From: Bin52 sp965213935
GTDB taxonomy: Bacteria > Pseudomonadota > Alphaproteobacteria > Thalassobaculales > Thalassobaculaceae
NCBI GenBank assembly: GCA_965213935.1
Contig: CBDCAO010000011.1
Coordinates: 124,001-188,000 of the forward strand
DNA length: 64,000 nucleotides
Direction of reading: 5' to 3'
The notes under the pieces were generated by a model. That model searched no databases. It worked only from the letters and a program-made list of their open reading frames with translations, and was not told the DNA's origin. Made by a program: the position numbers and the translations under genes. Positions 8,887 to 17,808 of the stretch are shown one piece after another. Positions within the stretch are counted from its first letter, which is position 1, and each line of letters begins with the position of its first letter.

Positions 8887-10418
8887 GCGACGACGCGACA
8901 CCGGTGCTTGTGGGCTGCGGCCAGGTTACCCAGCGCGAACCCGATCCGGCGGCAGCGCTGGAACCGGTCGAGCTCATGGCCGAGGCGGGGCGCCGCGCGG
9001 CCGAAGACACCGGTGCCGGGCGCCTGGTGATCGATCTGCTCGACACCATCGTGATCCTGCGCAGCTTCTCCGATACCAGCTGGCGTTTCACCTGCCCGTT
9101 CGGTCGCTACGCCAATCCACCGGCCTCGGTGGCCCGCCGCCTCGGGGCCGACGGCGCGAGACGGCTGGTCTACACCCATCCGGGTGGCAACATGCCGCAG
9201 TGGTGCATCAACCGCCTGTTTGAAATGATCACCCGCGGCGAGGTCCGGGCCGCCCTGGTCTGCGGCGGCGAGGCGCTGGCAACCCAGAAGGCGGCGCAAC
9301 GCGCCGGTCTCGGGCTTGACTGGTCCGAGGACCCGGGGGGCAGCTACGAGGAATGGGGGATTGCGCGGCGCGGCTGGAGCGACATGGAAGACCGGCATCG
9401 CATGGCCGGAGCCATCTTCGCCTATCCGCTGATCGAGAACGCGATCCGTGGCCACCGCGGGCGCAGCATTGACGAGCATGCCCGGGCCATGGGCGAACTG
9501 TTCGCGGGTTTTGCCGCGGTCGCGGCCGCCAATCCGCTCGCCGATCGCCGGGCCGGGTACTCGTCCGACGAGATCGCCACTGTCGGCCCCGGCAACCCGT
9601 ACATCGGGTTTCCCTACACGCGGCTGATGAATGCCAACGCCTTCATCGACCAGTCGGCCGCGGTCGTGCTGACCTCGCGCGGCGAGGCGCGGCGCCTCGG
9701 GATTGCAGATGACCGCCTGGTGTACCTGCACGGCTGTGCCGACGCCCACGACCACTGGTATCTGTCGGACCGCAGGGACCTTCACTCCTCGCCAGCGATG
9801 GCCACGGCGGGACGCGAGGCCATGGAAATGGCCGGGTGCACGATCGGGGACATCGACTATCTCGACTTGTACAGCTGCTTCCCGTCAGCGGTGGAGATCG
9901 CGTGCGACGAACTCGGCCTTGCGGCCGATGATCCCCGCGGGCTCACGGTCACCGGCGGTCTGCCCTACTTCGGCGGACCCGGGAACAACTATGTCACCCA
10001 CTCGATCGCCGAAATGATGAACCGGGTGCGCGTGAACCCGGGCAGCCTTGGCATGGTGACCGCAAACGGCAACTACGTGACCAAGCAGTCGATCGGAATC
10101 TACTCCAGCGAACCGGGACCGCACCCGTTCTCGCCAAGGGATCCGGCGGTCTACCAGGCCGAGATCGATGCCGAACCGGGTCCGTGGGTCAGCGAACATG
10201 CCGAGGGCCGGGCCAGGGTGGAGACCTACACCGTCATGCATGACCGTACCGGTCCTTCCTTCGGGATCATGTTCGGCCGGCTCGGCAACGACAGTCGGTT
10301 CATCGCCGTCCTGCCCGAAGACCGGGCGCTTCTCTCCGCCATGACCGAACAGGACCATCTCGGGGTGCCGGGCCAGGTGAGGAGCCGCGACGGCGTCAAC
10401 CGGTTCGTGCCGGACTGA
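8883..10418 (+). CDS. Thiolase-like acetyl-CoA acetyltransferase family protein
   Basis: This 511-aa protein belongs to the long, SCP-x-type thiolase-like branch. The N-terminus (TPVLVGCGQVTQREPDPAAALEP) is typical of annotated acetyl-CoA acetyltransferases. The middle has the DYLDLYSCFPSAVEIACDELG segment with a candidate active-site cysteine, and further on GLPYFGGPGNNYVTHSIAEMM. The final ~80 residues (TYTVMHDRTGPSFGIMFGRL...) form the extra C-terminal domain seen in this group. Members condense or cleave acyl-CoAs, but not all have proven thiolase activity. It is followed after four bases by an amidase gene in the same operon. Confidence 0.85.
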   Translation: MSDDATPVLVGCGQVTQREPDPAAALEPVELMAEAGRRAAEDTGAGRLVIDLLDTIVILRSFSDTSWRFTCPFGRYANPPASVARRLGADGARRLVYTHPGGNMPQWCINRLFEMITRGEVRAALVCGGEALATQKAAQRAGLGLDWSEDPGGSYEEWGIARRGWSDMEDRHRMAGAIFAYPLIENAIRGHRGRSIDEHARAMGELFAGFAAVAAANPLADRRAGYSSDEIATVGPGNPYIGFPYTRLMNANAFIDQSAAVVLTSRGEARRLGIADDRLVYLHGCADAHDHWYLSDRRDLHSSPAMATAGREAMEMAGCTIGDIDYLDLYSCFPSAVEIACDELGLAADDPRGLTVTGGLPYFGGPGNNYVTHSIAEMMNRVRVNPGSLGMVTANGNYVTKQSIGIYSSEPGPHPFSPRDPAVYQAEIDAEPGPWVSEHAEGRARVETYTVMHDRTGPSFGIMFGRLGNDSRFIAVLPEDRALLSAMTEQDHLGVPGQVRSRDGVNRFVPD

Positions 10419-10422
10419 CGGC

Positions 10423-11931
10423 ATGGACGTGACACGGTTGACCGCGGCCCGGGTCCGCGAACTGCAGGAGAGCGGCGCATGTACCTCGCAAGGGCTGGTT
10501 GCCCGCTCGCGTGCCCGGATCGCGGGCGGTGACGGAACCTGCAACGCGATCGCCTTCCTCAATCCCGACGCCGACGGCGAGGCCCGACGGGTCGACCGGG
10601 AACGTGGCGAGGGATGCGTGCGCGGACCCCTGCACGGTGTCCCGATCCTGGTCAAGGACAACATCGCGACCGGTGACGGGATGATGACCACTGCCGGGTC
10701 GCTGGCGCTTGACGGCGTGAGGGCGCCTGCGGACGCCCACGTGGTCCGCCGGCTGCGCGATGCCGGGCTGGTGGTGCTGGGCAAGACCAATCTCAGCGAA
10801 TGGGCCAACTTCCGCTCGAGCCGGTCGGTCACCGGCTGGTCGAGCCGTGGCGGGCAGGTGCGCAATGCCCGGTTCCGCGACCGTTCGCCAGGCGGGTCGA
10901 GTTCGGGCTCGGGTGCCGCGGTCGCGCGCGGGTTCACCGCTCTCGCGATCGGAACCGAGACCGACGGGTCGGTCGTGGTCCCTGCGGCGATGAACGGCAT
11001 CGTCGGGATCAAGCCGACTGTCGGTCTGGTGAGCCGGACCGGCGTGATCCCGATTTCGGCGAGCCAGGACACGGCGGGTCCCATGGCGCGCACGGTGGAG
11101 GATGCGGCACTGCTGCTCGGCGCGATTGCCGGCGGCGATCCCGACGACCCGGCCACCGAACGGGCCGACGATCACGCGGGCGACTTCACGCGTTTCCTCG
11201 ACGCCGACGCGTTGCGCGGTGCGCGGATCGGGGTTGTGCGCGACTACTGTGGCTGGCACGAGGCGGTCGATGCGGTGTTCACCGCCGCGCTGGCACAGAT
11301 GGCGGACGCCGGGGCCTGCATCGTCGAGGATGTCCGGCTTCCCGGGCGCGACGTCATTCGTCCCCACGAGATCGTGGTGATGTGCGCGGAGTTCAGGACC
11401 GGCCTCGATGACTACCTCGCGCAGCTCGCCGCGTACGGGGTCGCGGCCCCGGTCCGCTCGCTTGCTGACGTGATCGCTTTCAACCAGGCCAATGCCGCGC
11501 GGACCATGCCCTGGTTCGGACAGGATCTGCTGAAGCTGTCCCAGGCGAGCGGCGGCGCGACGGGATCGCGCTACCGAGACGCCAGGGCCGAGTGTCTGCG
11601 CCTTGCGCGCGAGGACGGTATCGACCGGGCGCTCGAGACCCTGCGGCTCGATGTCCTGGTGGCCCCGACTGCGCCAGCGCCGTGGGCGATCGACCTTGCA
11701 AGCGGCGACCACAGGCTGGGCGGCAGTTCGACCCCGGCGGCGGTCGCGGGCTATCCGAGCGTGACGGTGCCGATGGGCGATCTCGCCGGACTGCCGCTCG
11801 GACTGTCGATGTTCGCGGGCGCATGGCAGGAGGGCAGGCTGATCGGGCTCGCCCATGCCTTCGAGAAGCGCAGGACAGCGCGGCATTCCTCGACGGAGCC
11901 GGTCACCATGTCGCGGAACTGGCTGGCCTGA
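10423..11931 (+). CDS. Amidase (amidase signature family)
   Basis: This 502-aa hydrolase has the Ser-cisSer-Lys signature: the lysine in PILVKDNIATGDG, the glycine/serine-rich SPGGSSSGSGAAVA and the nucleophile-region TETDGSVVVPAAMNGIVGIKPTVG. These enzymes hydrolyse amides in the cytoplasm; natural substrates vary from amino-acid amides to aryl amides. The length fits the family. It is the last gene of the gamma-CA/thiolase/amidase operon and is followed by a 250-base gap ending in a strong palindrome. Compared with the second amidase at 38.1 kb it is only distantly related. Confidence 0.93.
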   Translation: MDVTRLTAARVRELQESGACTSQGLVARSRARIAGGDGTCNAIAFLNPDADGEARRVDRERGEGCVRGPLHGVPILVKDNIATGDGMMTTAGSLALDGVRAPADAHVVRRLRDAGLVVLGKTNLSEWANFRSSRSVTGWSSRGGQVRNARFRDRSPGGSSSGSGAAVARGFTALAIGTETDGSVVVPAAMNGIVGIKPTVGLVSRTGVIPISASQDTAGPMARTVEDAALLLGAIAGGDPDDPATERADDHAGDFTRFLDADALRGARIGVVRDYCGWHEAVDAVFTAALAQMADAGACIVEDVRLPGRDVIRPHEIVVMCAEFRTGLDDYLAQLAAYGVAAPVRSLADVIAFNQANAARTMPWFGQDLLKLSQASGGATGSRYRDARAECLRLAREDGIDRALETLRLDVLVAPTAPAPWAIDLASGDHRLGGSSTPAAVAGYPSVTVPMGDLAGLPLGLSMFAGAWQEGRLIGLAHAFEKRRTARHSSTEPVTMSRNWLA

Positions 11932-12151
11932 ACCGCCATCGCCAACGGCGTGACCGGGCAACCGGCCACGCGGTGCCGGGACATCGGCGCGATGGCCGAC
12001 CGGCATGGGCGCGTGCCCCGGAGGACAGGCGGACACCTTCCACGAACCGCGGGTGACCGGGAGGTGGCCCGGGGATCCGGAAGAACCGGTCCGCGCGCGA
12101 CCGGGCCGGCGACGGGATCACCGGTGAACGCCAAATCCCCGATCTGCTGAT

Positions 12152-12181
12152 CCGTGCCTGCCGACCGGTCGGCAGGCACGG
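12152..12181. terminator. Perfect 30-bp palindrome between convergent genes
   Basis: A flawless 15+15 inverted repeat with no spacer, centred on GACC/GGTC. It ends one base before the stop codon of the LLM gene and lies 220 bases downstream of the amidase stop. As RNA it would fold into a very stable hairpin from either strand. No T-run follows, so it is a bidirectional terminator or 3'-end stabiliser by position rather than by full sequence criteria. Confidence 0.55.
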
Positions 12182-13198
12182 CTACCCGGCGCCGAGTATC
12201 GGCAGCACGTCGTGCGCCAGTCGCGTCATCAACGTGTCCGGCCGGGTCCAGGTGGCCTCGTCCCGCCACCAGATCCCGTCGATGTCGAGGGCCGCGAGGG
12301 CCCTGGCACGGTCCGCGACTTCGTCCGGAGATCCGAGCACGACGCTGGCCTCGACCGCAGCGTCGGGGACGAAGGACGAATAGCGCCGCGCCGCGTCCCA
12401 GTCCACCGCGTGGCCGAGATCGGGATAGGGCTCGGTCAGCCCCTCGGGGATGGCGGGCACCTCGACGCCGCCGAACAGGAGATCGGCATGGCGGTGCCGG
12501 CACAGTCCGGCCGCACACGGCCGCATGTGCTCGATCGCCCGGGCGCGGTCGTCGTCGACACAGGCGGTGACCACGACAATGCGCTTCACCTCGGCACGGC
12601 TGCGGCCTGCCGCCTTCATCCCGTCCTCGATGCGCCCGAGCGCCCATGCAACGGCTGCGGGAGCGGCCCCGACATGGATCAGCACCCCGTCGGCGATCTC
12701 GCCGGCGAGAGCCAGCATCGCCGGACCACTGGCAGCAAGGATGATCGGCAGGTCGGCATAGGGCGGCTCCAGTGTCGCCTCGGACCCGGGCAGGACCGTG
12801 GGCGCGCCGCTGAACAGGCTGCGCCACAGAACTGTCGCCTCGCGCATCGAGGCGCGCGTCGCGGCCTTCCGCCCGATGATGTAGGCGGAACTGTATCCGG
12901 TTCCCGCGACGAGGTCGGCGCGCCCGTCCGACGCGTCCGCAAGCGTCGCCAGCGCACTGGCGGTGGCGAGCGGGTGACGGGTCAGCGGGTTGGTGACACC
13001 GGGGCCGAGGCGCAGGCGCGAGGTGCTTGCGGCGGCGGCCCCGAGGTGCATGTGGACATCGCGCCAGCGCCCGGCGAGCAGCGGCGTGTCCGGCATCCAC
13101 ATGAAATCGAACCCGGCCTCCTCGACCCGGGCGGCATAGGCGGCGGTGTCGGCCGGGGTTCCCACGGCCGGAACCCTGAGCCCGAAACGCAGTGTCAT
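12182..13198 (-). CDS. LLM class flavin-dependent oxidoreductase
   Basis: This 338-aa protein has the luciferase-like monooxygenase TIM-barrel pattern: TLRFGLRVPAVGTPADTAAYAARVEEAGFDFMWMPDTPL at the N-terminus, RLRLGPGVTNPLTRHPLATASALATLADASDGRADLVAGTGYSS in the middle, and YADLPIILAASGPAMLALAGEIADGVLIHVG. These resemble F420-type methylene-tetrahydromethanopterin reductase relatives as well as FMN monooxygenases, so the cofactor is uncertain. ATG 13198 was chosen because the conserved first strand follows directly. It is divergent from the substrate-binding-like gene across 173 bases. Confidence 0.9.
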   Translation of the reverse strand: MTLRFGLRVPAVGTPADTAAYAARVEEAGFDFMWMPDTPLLAGRWRDVHMHLGAAAASTSRLRLGPGVTNPLTRHPLATASALATLADASDGRADLVAGTGYSSAYIIGRKAATRASMREATVLWRSLFSGAPTVLPGSEATLEPPYADLPIILAASGPAMLALAGEIADGVLIHVGAAPAAVAWALGRIEDGMKAAGRSRAEVKRIVVVTACVDDDRARAIEHMRPCAAGLCRHRHADLLFGGVEVPAIPEGLTEPYPDLGHAVDWDAARRYSSFVPDAAVEASVVLGSPDEVADRARALAALDIDGIWWRDEATWTRPDTLMTRLAHDVLPILGAG

Positions 13199-13371
13199 GG
13201 CCCGTTCCTCCTGCTGGTACTGGCAGTTCACCATGCCGCTCCCCGGCGGGCCCGGCAACCGGACCGTGGAGAGGGCCGGACTGCTGCTTGTCTGCGCGAA
13301 CGCCCTTTGCTAGCAATGGCCGGCGCCCGGGCGACCCCTCGCCCCGGATCCCACCAGAACGGAACCTGCGA

Positions 13372-14112
13372 ATGTCCCCCTCCGCGACCGTTGTCGCCCA
13401 GCTCGCACCGACCGGTGTGCTGCGGGCAGCCATCAACATGTCCAATTTCCTTCTGGTGACCGGCACCACACCCGGGGGCGACCCCGACGGAGTCTCGCCC
13501 GACATGGCGCGCGAGGCGGCCCGGCGCCTCGGGGTCGGGTGTACGCTGCTGGCCTACAGGACACCCGGCGAGATTGCCGACGACGGCGGTGCCGGGGCCT
13601 GGGACATCGGCAACATCGGTGCCGAGCCGCAGCGTGCCCGGAAGATCGCGTTTACCGCCGCCTATGCCGAGATTCAGGCCACCTACCTGGTTCCCGCCGG
13701 CTCGGCCCTGACCGCCGTCGAGCAGGTCGACAGCGCCGGGGTCCGGATTGCGGTCTCGGCGAGGAGCGCCTATGACCTGTGGCTCGAACGGAACATCCGC
13801 AATGCCGAACTGGTGCGTGCGGAGGGACTGAGCGCGTCGTTCGACCTGTTCGTCCGCGAGGGGCTCGACGCCCTGGCCGGGCTGCGGCCACGTCTGATCG
13901 ACGACGTGAAGGAGCTTCCGGGTGCCCGCATCCTCGACGGCCAGTTCACGGCGGTCCAGCAGGCGGTTGGCTGCAGCCGGGAACTGCCGGAGGCTGCGGC
14001 CTGGCTTGCCGATTTCGTCGAGGAGATGAAATCGTCCGGCTTCGTCGCCCGGGCGATCGAACGCCACGGGGTCGAGGGGCGGCTCTCGGTGGCGCCGCCC
14101 GCGGTCAGCTGA
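13372..14112 (+). CDS. Transporter substrate-binding domain protein lacking a signal peptide
   Basis: This 246-aa protein resembles family-3 (polar amino acid type) solute-binding proteins: LAPTGVLRAAINMSNFLLV, then VSPDMAREAARRLGV, IGAEPQRARKIAFTAAYAEIQATYLVPAGS, and a C-terminal ILDGQFTAVQQAVG segment. The first strand of the domain begins at about residue 13, leaving no room for a signal peptide, so it is probably cytoplasmic. No permease or ATPase is adjacent. Its stop overlaps, tail to tail, the end of the opposite-strand dehydrogenase gene. It could be a ligand sensor, a small-molecule enzyme or an orphan binding protein. Confidence 0.75.
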   Translation: MSPSATVVAQLAPTGVLRAAINMSNFLLVTGTTPGGDPDGVSPDMAREAARRLGVGCTLLAYRTPGEIADDGGAGAWDIGNIGAEPQRARKIAFTAAYAEIQATYLVPAGSALTAVEQVDSAGVRIAVSARSAYDLWLERNIRNAELVRAEGLSASFDLFVREGLDALAGLRPRLIDDVKELPGARILDGQFTAVQQAVGCSRELPEAAAWLADFVEEMKSSGFVARAIERHGVEGRLSVAPPAVS

Positions 14113-16468
14113 CCAGGGCCCGGCCGCGGCGAACGGTCACCGGTTCTTCCCGGCCCGCGCAGTCCAGCATCAGCTGCGTGCCGTCGCGGGCGAGCGCGTC
14201 CTCGATCATGGCAAGGGTCACCGGGCGGCCGACGCGGTGACCGAAAGCCGCCGAGGTGGTTCGTCCCACCACCCGGCCATCGAGGAGCACCGGTTCGTCA
14301 CCGAGCGGCACCGCGTCTTCCGATGCGAGCACCAGGCTTGCGATCCGGCGTTGCGGCGGACCCTGGTCGCGCAGGCGAAGCAGGGCCTCGCGGCCGATGA
14401 AGGGCGTCTCCCACGCCAGCGTGAAACCGAGACCGGCCTCGAATGGCGTGGTTTCGGTGTCGAGATCGGTGCCGTAGGCGAGATGACGCATCTCGATGCG
14501 CATCGAGGACTGGGCTTCCAGCCCGGCCGGAACGGCGCCGGCCGACCGCAGTGCCCGGTAGAGTGCCGCGAGGTCGGCTGATCGGCAGGTGAGCTCCCAT
14601 CCGGGAGTCCCGACGTAGGAGACGCGCGCCGCGCGGACCGGAATTCCCGCGACCTCGGCGGCCCGGTGGGTGAACGGCGCAATGTCGTCGAGCCCGGGCG
14701 CGAGCTCCCGGACCCGCGGGCCCATCAGTCCCAGGATGCCGAATTCGGCCGACTCGTCGACAAGGCTGACCCGCCAGTCGTCCATGAACCGGCGCAGCCG
14801 GTCTGCATCACGCACCAGTGCCGTGGTCCCGACATGCAGGCGGTAGCTGTCGGCCCCGAGGCGGAAGGCGACCAGGTCGCTCTCATAGCCCCCGAGGTCG
14901 TTCAGCATGCCGGTATAGACGGCGCGGCCAGGCTCGCAGTCCATGTCGTTGGCACAGACGCGGTCAAGAAACGCCCGCGCATCCGGTCCCTTCACCTGCA
15001 ACGTGCCGAAGGTCGACAGGTCGAACAGGGCCGCGCCCGTACTCGCGGCCCTGACCTCAGCCGCCACCGTTTCGTGCCACGGCGGACGCGCGAAGGTGAG
15101 GCTCGCGGGAGCGGCGCCGAACCAGGCCGGCCGTTCCCAGCCGGCATGCTGGTGCAGCACCGCGCCTTCGCGCTGCCACTCGCCGTCAAGCGCGCCGCGC
15201 CGCAGTCCGCGGGCAGTGGACCACTGGCGCGCCGGGTAGCTGATCTCGTAGTGGCGGCCAAGCACCTCGGGAATGCGTTCGGCGAGTGCGCGCGGGTCGT
15301 TCCATTCCGGTCCGAACCGTTTCGGGTCAGTGGCGGTCAGGTCGAAGGGCGGCCGGCCTGAGGTGACATATTCCGCGAGCGCGAGCCCGGCGCCGCCCGA
15401 CGAGGCCACCCCGACCGAGTTCATGCCGCAGCCGAGCCACAGTCCGCGGGTTCCCGCCGCCTCGCCGAGCAGGAACACTCCGTCAGGGGTGAAGCTCTCG
15501 GGCCCGTTCAGAAGCGTGCGCACGCCGGCGTCGGCGAGTGCCGGAATGCGGTGCAGCGCGTTGTGCATCATCGGCTCGAAATGGTCCCAGTCCTCTGGCA
15601 GCAGGCCGAAGGCGAAATCTTCGCCCAGGACCTCGGGATCGATCGCGCGCGCGTGCGGCTCGAAACACCCGACCAGCATGCCGCCGGAGTCGTCGCGGAT
15701 GTAGAGGTGACCGTCGTGGTCCGACAGGGTCGGTACCGGACCGGCGAGACCCTCGACGGGCCCGGTCAGCAGGTAGAAGTGCTCGCACGGCCACAGCGGC
15801 ACCCCGATCCCGGCCATGGCGCCGACCCGGCGCGACCAGAGTCCGGCGCACAGAACCACCGCTTCGGTGCGGATCGTTCCGGCGGCGGTCTCCACCCCGG
15901 CCACACGACCCGACCGGGTCAGCAGCCCGGTGACCGGCGTGTTCTCGAACACGCGGGCGCCGCGGGCGCGTGCGCCGCGGACCAGAGAGGCACACAGGTC
16001 GGATCCACCGACCCGGCCGTCCTCGGGTGACCAGATCGCGCCGACGACATCATCCGTCTGCATCAGCGGCCAGCGTTCGGCTGCCTCGCCGGGGGAAAGC
16101 ACCTCCGTGCCCAGGCCGAAGGTCCGGGCGAGTGCATGCTGACGCCTGAGGTGGAGCATCCGGTCCGGTGTGGTGGCGATCGACAGCGATCCCTTGCCGA
16201 TCCAGCCGGTGGCGAGCCCGGTTTCGGACTCGAGCGCCTGGTACAGGCTGATCGAGTAGCGCACCAGTTCGGTCAGGCTGCGGTCTGACCGCAGGGCCCG
16301 AACCTGCGCGGCGGAATGCCACGTCGTGCCGGAACCGATGGCGTTGCGCTCGAGCAGTACCGCGTCCACGCCGGCGCGGGCGAGATGGTACAGCGTCGAG
16401 CACCCCATGGCCCCGCCGCCGATCACGACGGCCGAGACCTCGTCGGGAACGTCCTCGCCGGACGTCAT
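14105..16468 (-). CDS. FAD-dependent oxidoreductase fused to GcvT-like domain (sarcosine/dimethylglycine dehydrogenase-like)
   Basis: This 787-aa protein has a DAO-type FAD domain (VSAVVIGGGAMGCSTLYHLARAG, residues 11-33), a central FAO_M-type region, and a C-terminal GCV_T aminomethyltransferase-like part (residues ~420-787; LDRVCANDMDCEPGRAVYTGMLNDLGG and PFEAGLGFTLAWETPFIGREAL). The SGTTWHSAAQ segment matches the position of the histidine that covalently holds FAD in dimethylglycine dehydrogenases. Such enzymes oxidatively demethylate N-methyl amines, passing formaldehyde to tetrahydrofolate. The gene follows a VOC-family gene by nine bases. The exact amine is unknown; sarcosine, dimethylglycine or a related N-methyl compound are candidates. 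Confidence 0.9.
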   Translation of the reverse strand: MTSGEDVPDEVSAVVIGGGAMGCSTLYHLARAGVDAVLLERNAIGSGTTWHSAAQVRALRSDRSLTELVRYSISLYQALESETGLATGWIGKGSLSIATTPDRMLHLRRQHALARTFGLGTEVLSPGEAAERWPLMQTDDVVGAIWSPEDGRVGGSDLCASLVRGARARGARVFENTPVTGLLTRSGRVAGVETAAGTIRTEAVVLCAGLWSRRVGAMAGIGVPLWPCEHFYLLTGPVEGLAGPVPTLSDHDGHLYIRDDSGGMLVGCFEPHARAIDPEVLGEDFAFGLLPEDWDHFEPMMHNALHRIPALADAGVRTLLNGPESFTPDGVFLLGEAAGTRGLWLGCGMNSVGVASSGGAGLALAEYVTSGRPPFDLTATDPKRFGPEWNDPRALAERIPEVLGRHYEISYPARQWSTARGLRRGALDGEWQREGAVLHQHAGWERPAWFGAAPASLTFARPPWHETVAAEVRAASTGAALFDLSTFGTLQVKGPDARAFLDRVCANDMDCEPGRAVYTGMLNDLGGYESDLVAFRLGADSYRLHVGTTALVRDADRLRRFMDDWRVSLVDESAEFGILGLMGPRVRELAPGLDDIAPFTHRAAEVAGIPVRAARVSYVGTPGWELTCRSADLAALYRALRSAGAVPAGLEAQSSMRIEMRHLAYGTDLDTETTPFEAGLGFTLAWETPFIGREALLRLRDQGPPQRRIASLVLASEDAVPLGDEPVLLDGRVVGRTTSAAFGHRVGRPVTLAMIEDALARDGTQLMLDCAGREEPVTVRRGRALVS

Positions 16469-16477
16469 GCCGCAGCG

Positions 16478-16936
16478 TTACTCGGCCGCCAGCAATGCCT
16501 CGAGATCGATCTCGCCCTCCTCCGCGGTGGCCGCACCGATCCATGCGTGTTCGGAGACGTCGAACACCACGTCGTCAGGCCCGCGAAACTTGGTCTCGAA
16601 GAAGGAGGCGGCCGCGGCCGGGTCCATCTCCATGACACAGGGCGCGCCCGCATCCTCGAGCCTTCCGCGGGTCTCCTCGAGACTGTCGACCAGCACGCCG
16701 AAGTGGTGGATCCCGACATAGTCCAGACCCTTGCCGAGCTGATCGACGTTCTTGAACGAAAGGACGGCGAGATTGAGCGTGCCGTCGGAAAGGTAGATAC
16801 CCCACGCGAGTCCCTCGTCGGGACGGTCGGGGTGGCCGACGCGTCCGACTTCGCGAAAGTCGAACACGTCACGGTAGAAGGCGGCGGTCCGTTCCGGATC
16901 CTTGGTGGCGAGGGCGATATGCCGCAGCTTGGCCAT
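16478..16936 (-). CDS. VOC (glyoxalase/dioxygenase superfamily) protein
   Basis: This 152-aa protein has the paired beta-alpha-beta-beta-beta modules of the vicinal-oxygen-chelate fold. KLRHIALATKDPERTAAFYRDVFDFREVGRVG opens the first, and DYVGIHHFGVLVDSLEETRGRLEDAG opens the second. Metal ligands are plausibly H7, the glutamate near the end of the first module and H75 in HHFGV. Family activities range from glyoxalase to epimerase and dioxygenase, so no reaction is assigned. It is the first gene of a two-gene minus-strand operon with the dimethylglycine dehydrogenase-like gene and is divergent from the SDR operon. Confidence 0.88.
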   Translation of the reverse strand: MAKLRHIALATKDPERTAAFYRDVFDFREVGRVGHPDRPDEGLAWGIYLSDGTLNLAVLSFKNVDQLGKGLDYVGIHHFGVLVDSLEETRGRLEDAGAPCVMEMDPAAAASFFETKFRGPDDVVFDVSEHAWIGAATAEEGEIDLEALLAAE

Positions 16937-17055
16937 GGCGGTCTCCCGGTCAGAGTTTGTCCGAGCATTGTCTGCGGCTATTGTGGACGAGCGGGACCGC
17001 TGCGCAAACCCTCATCGGGAGGGTGGACGCACCGGCGAGACGGAAGGATCGGGTG

Positions 17056-17808
17056 ATGGAGTGTGAGGGCAGGGTGGCACTGGTAACCGGTGCACAGCAG
17101 GGGATCGGCCGGGCCATGGTCGCCGCCCTCGCGGCAGCAGGAGCCGATGTCGCGGTCAACTGGCATGATGACCGCGACCTCGCCGAGCAGTCGGCGGAGC
17201 TGGCACGGGCCGAGGGACGCCGGACCGTGCTGGTACGCGGGGATGTCTCGTCGGTGCCGGAGTGCCGGCACATGGTTGCCGAGGTGGTCGATGCGCTCGG
17301 GCGGATCGACATTCTCATCAACAATGCCGGCATGTTCCCACGGGTGGCCTTCCTCGACATGGAGGAGGCAGACTACGACTTCGTGGTCGACATCAACCAG
17401 AAGGGCACCTTCTTCATGACCCAGGCTGTGGCCCGGCACATGGTGCGTGCGGGGACGGGGGGCAGCATCGTCAATCTGTCGTCGCGCTCGATCCAGGGCA
17501 TGTCGCCGCGCGGGGCCCATTACACGGCGAGCAAGCTCGGGATCGTCGGGATCACCCGGGCCGCGGCCACCGAACTCGCGGCACACGGGATCAGGGTGAA
17601 CGCGATCGCGCCGGGGCTGACCGATACGGCGCAGCCGCGCTACGGGCACAGCGAGGCGGAACTCGAGGAAATGGCGGGGCAGATCCCGCTCGGACGCATG
17701 GCGCGGCCGGACGAGATCGCCGGCCTGGCCGTGTTCCTGTGCTCGTCGGGTGCCGCGATGGTGACCGGACAGGTCTATCATATCAACGGCGGCACCCTGT
17801 ATGGGTGA
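17056..17808 (+). CDS. SDR-family oxidoreductase (3-oxoacyl-ACP reductase-like)
   Basis: This 250-aa short-chain dehydrogenase has the NAD(P)-binding TGAQQGIG motif (residues 11-18), the NNAGMFP segment and the catalytic SSRS...YTASK pair. The C-terminus (SSGAAMVTGQVYHINGGTLYG) is the standard classical-SDR ending. FabG-like members reduce 3-oxoacyl thioesters, but many act on sugars or steroids. ATG 17056 was chosen because RVALVTGA follows at the usual distance. The stop overlaps the start of the MaoC-like gene by eight bases, and an acyl-CoA ligase follows, so a thioester substrate is plausible. Confidence 0.92.
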   Translation: MECEGRVALVTGAQQGIGRAMVAALAAAGADVAVNWHDDRDLAEQSAELARAEGRRTVLVRGDVSSVPECRHMVAEVVDALGRIDILINNAGMFPRVAFLDMEEADYDFVVDINQKGTFFMTQAVARHMVRAGTGGSIVNLSSRSIQGMSPRGAHYTASKLGIVGITRAAATELAAHGIRVNAIAPGLTDTAQPRYGHSEAELEEMAGQIPLGRMARPDEIAGLAVFLCSSGAAMVTGQVYHINGGTLYG

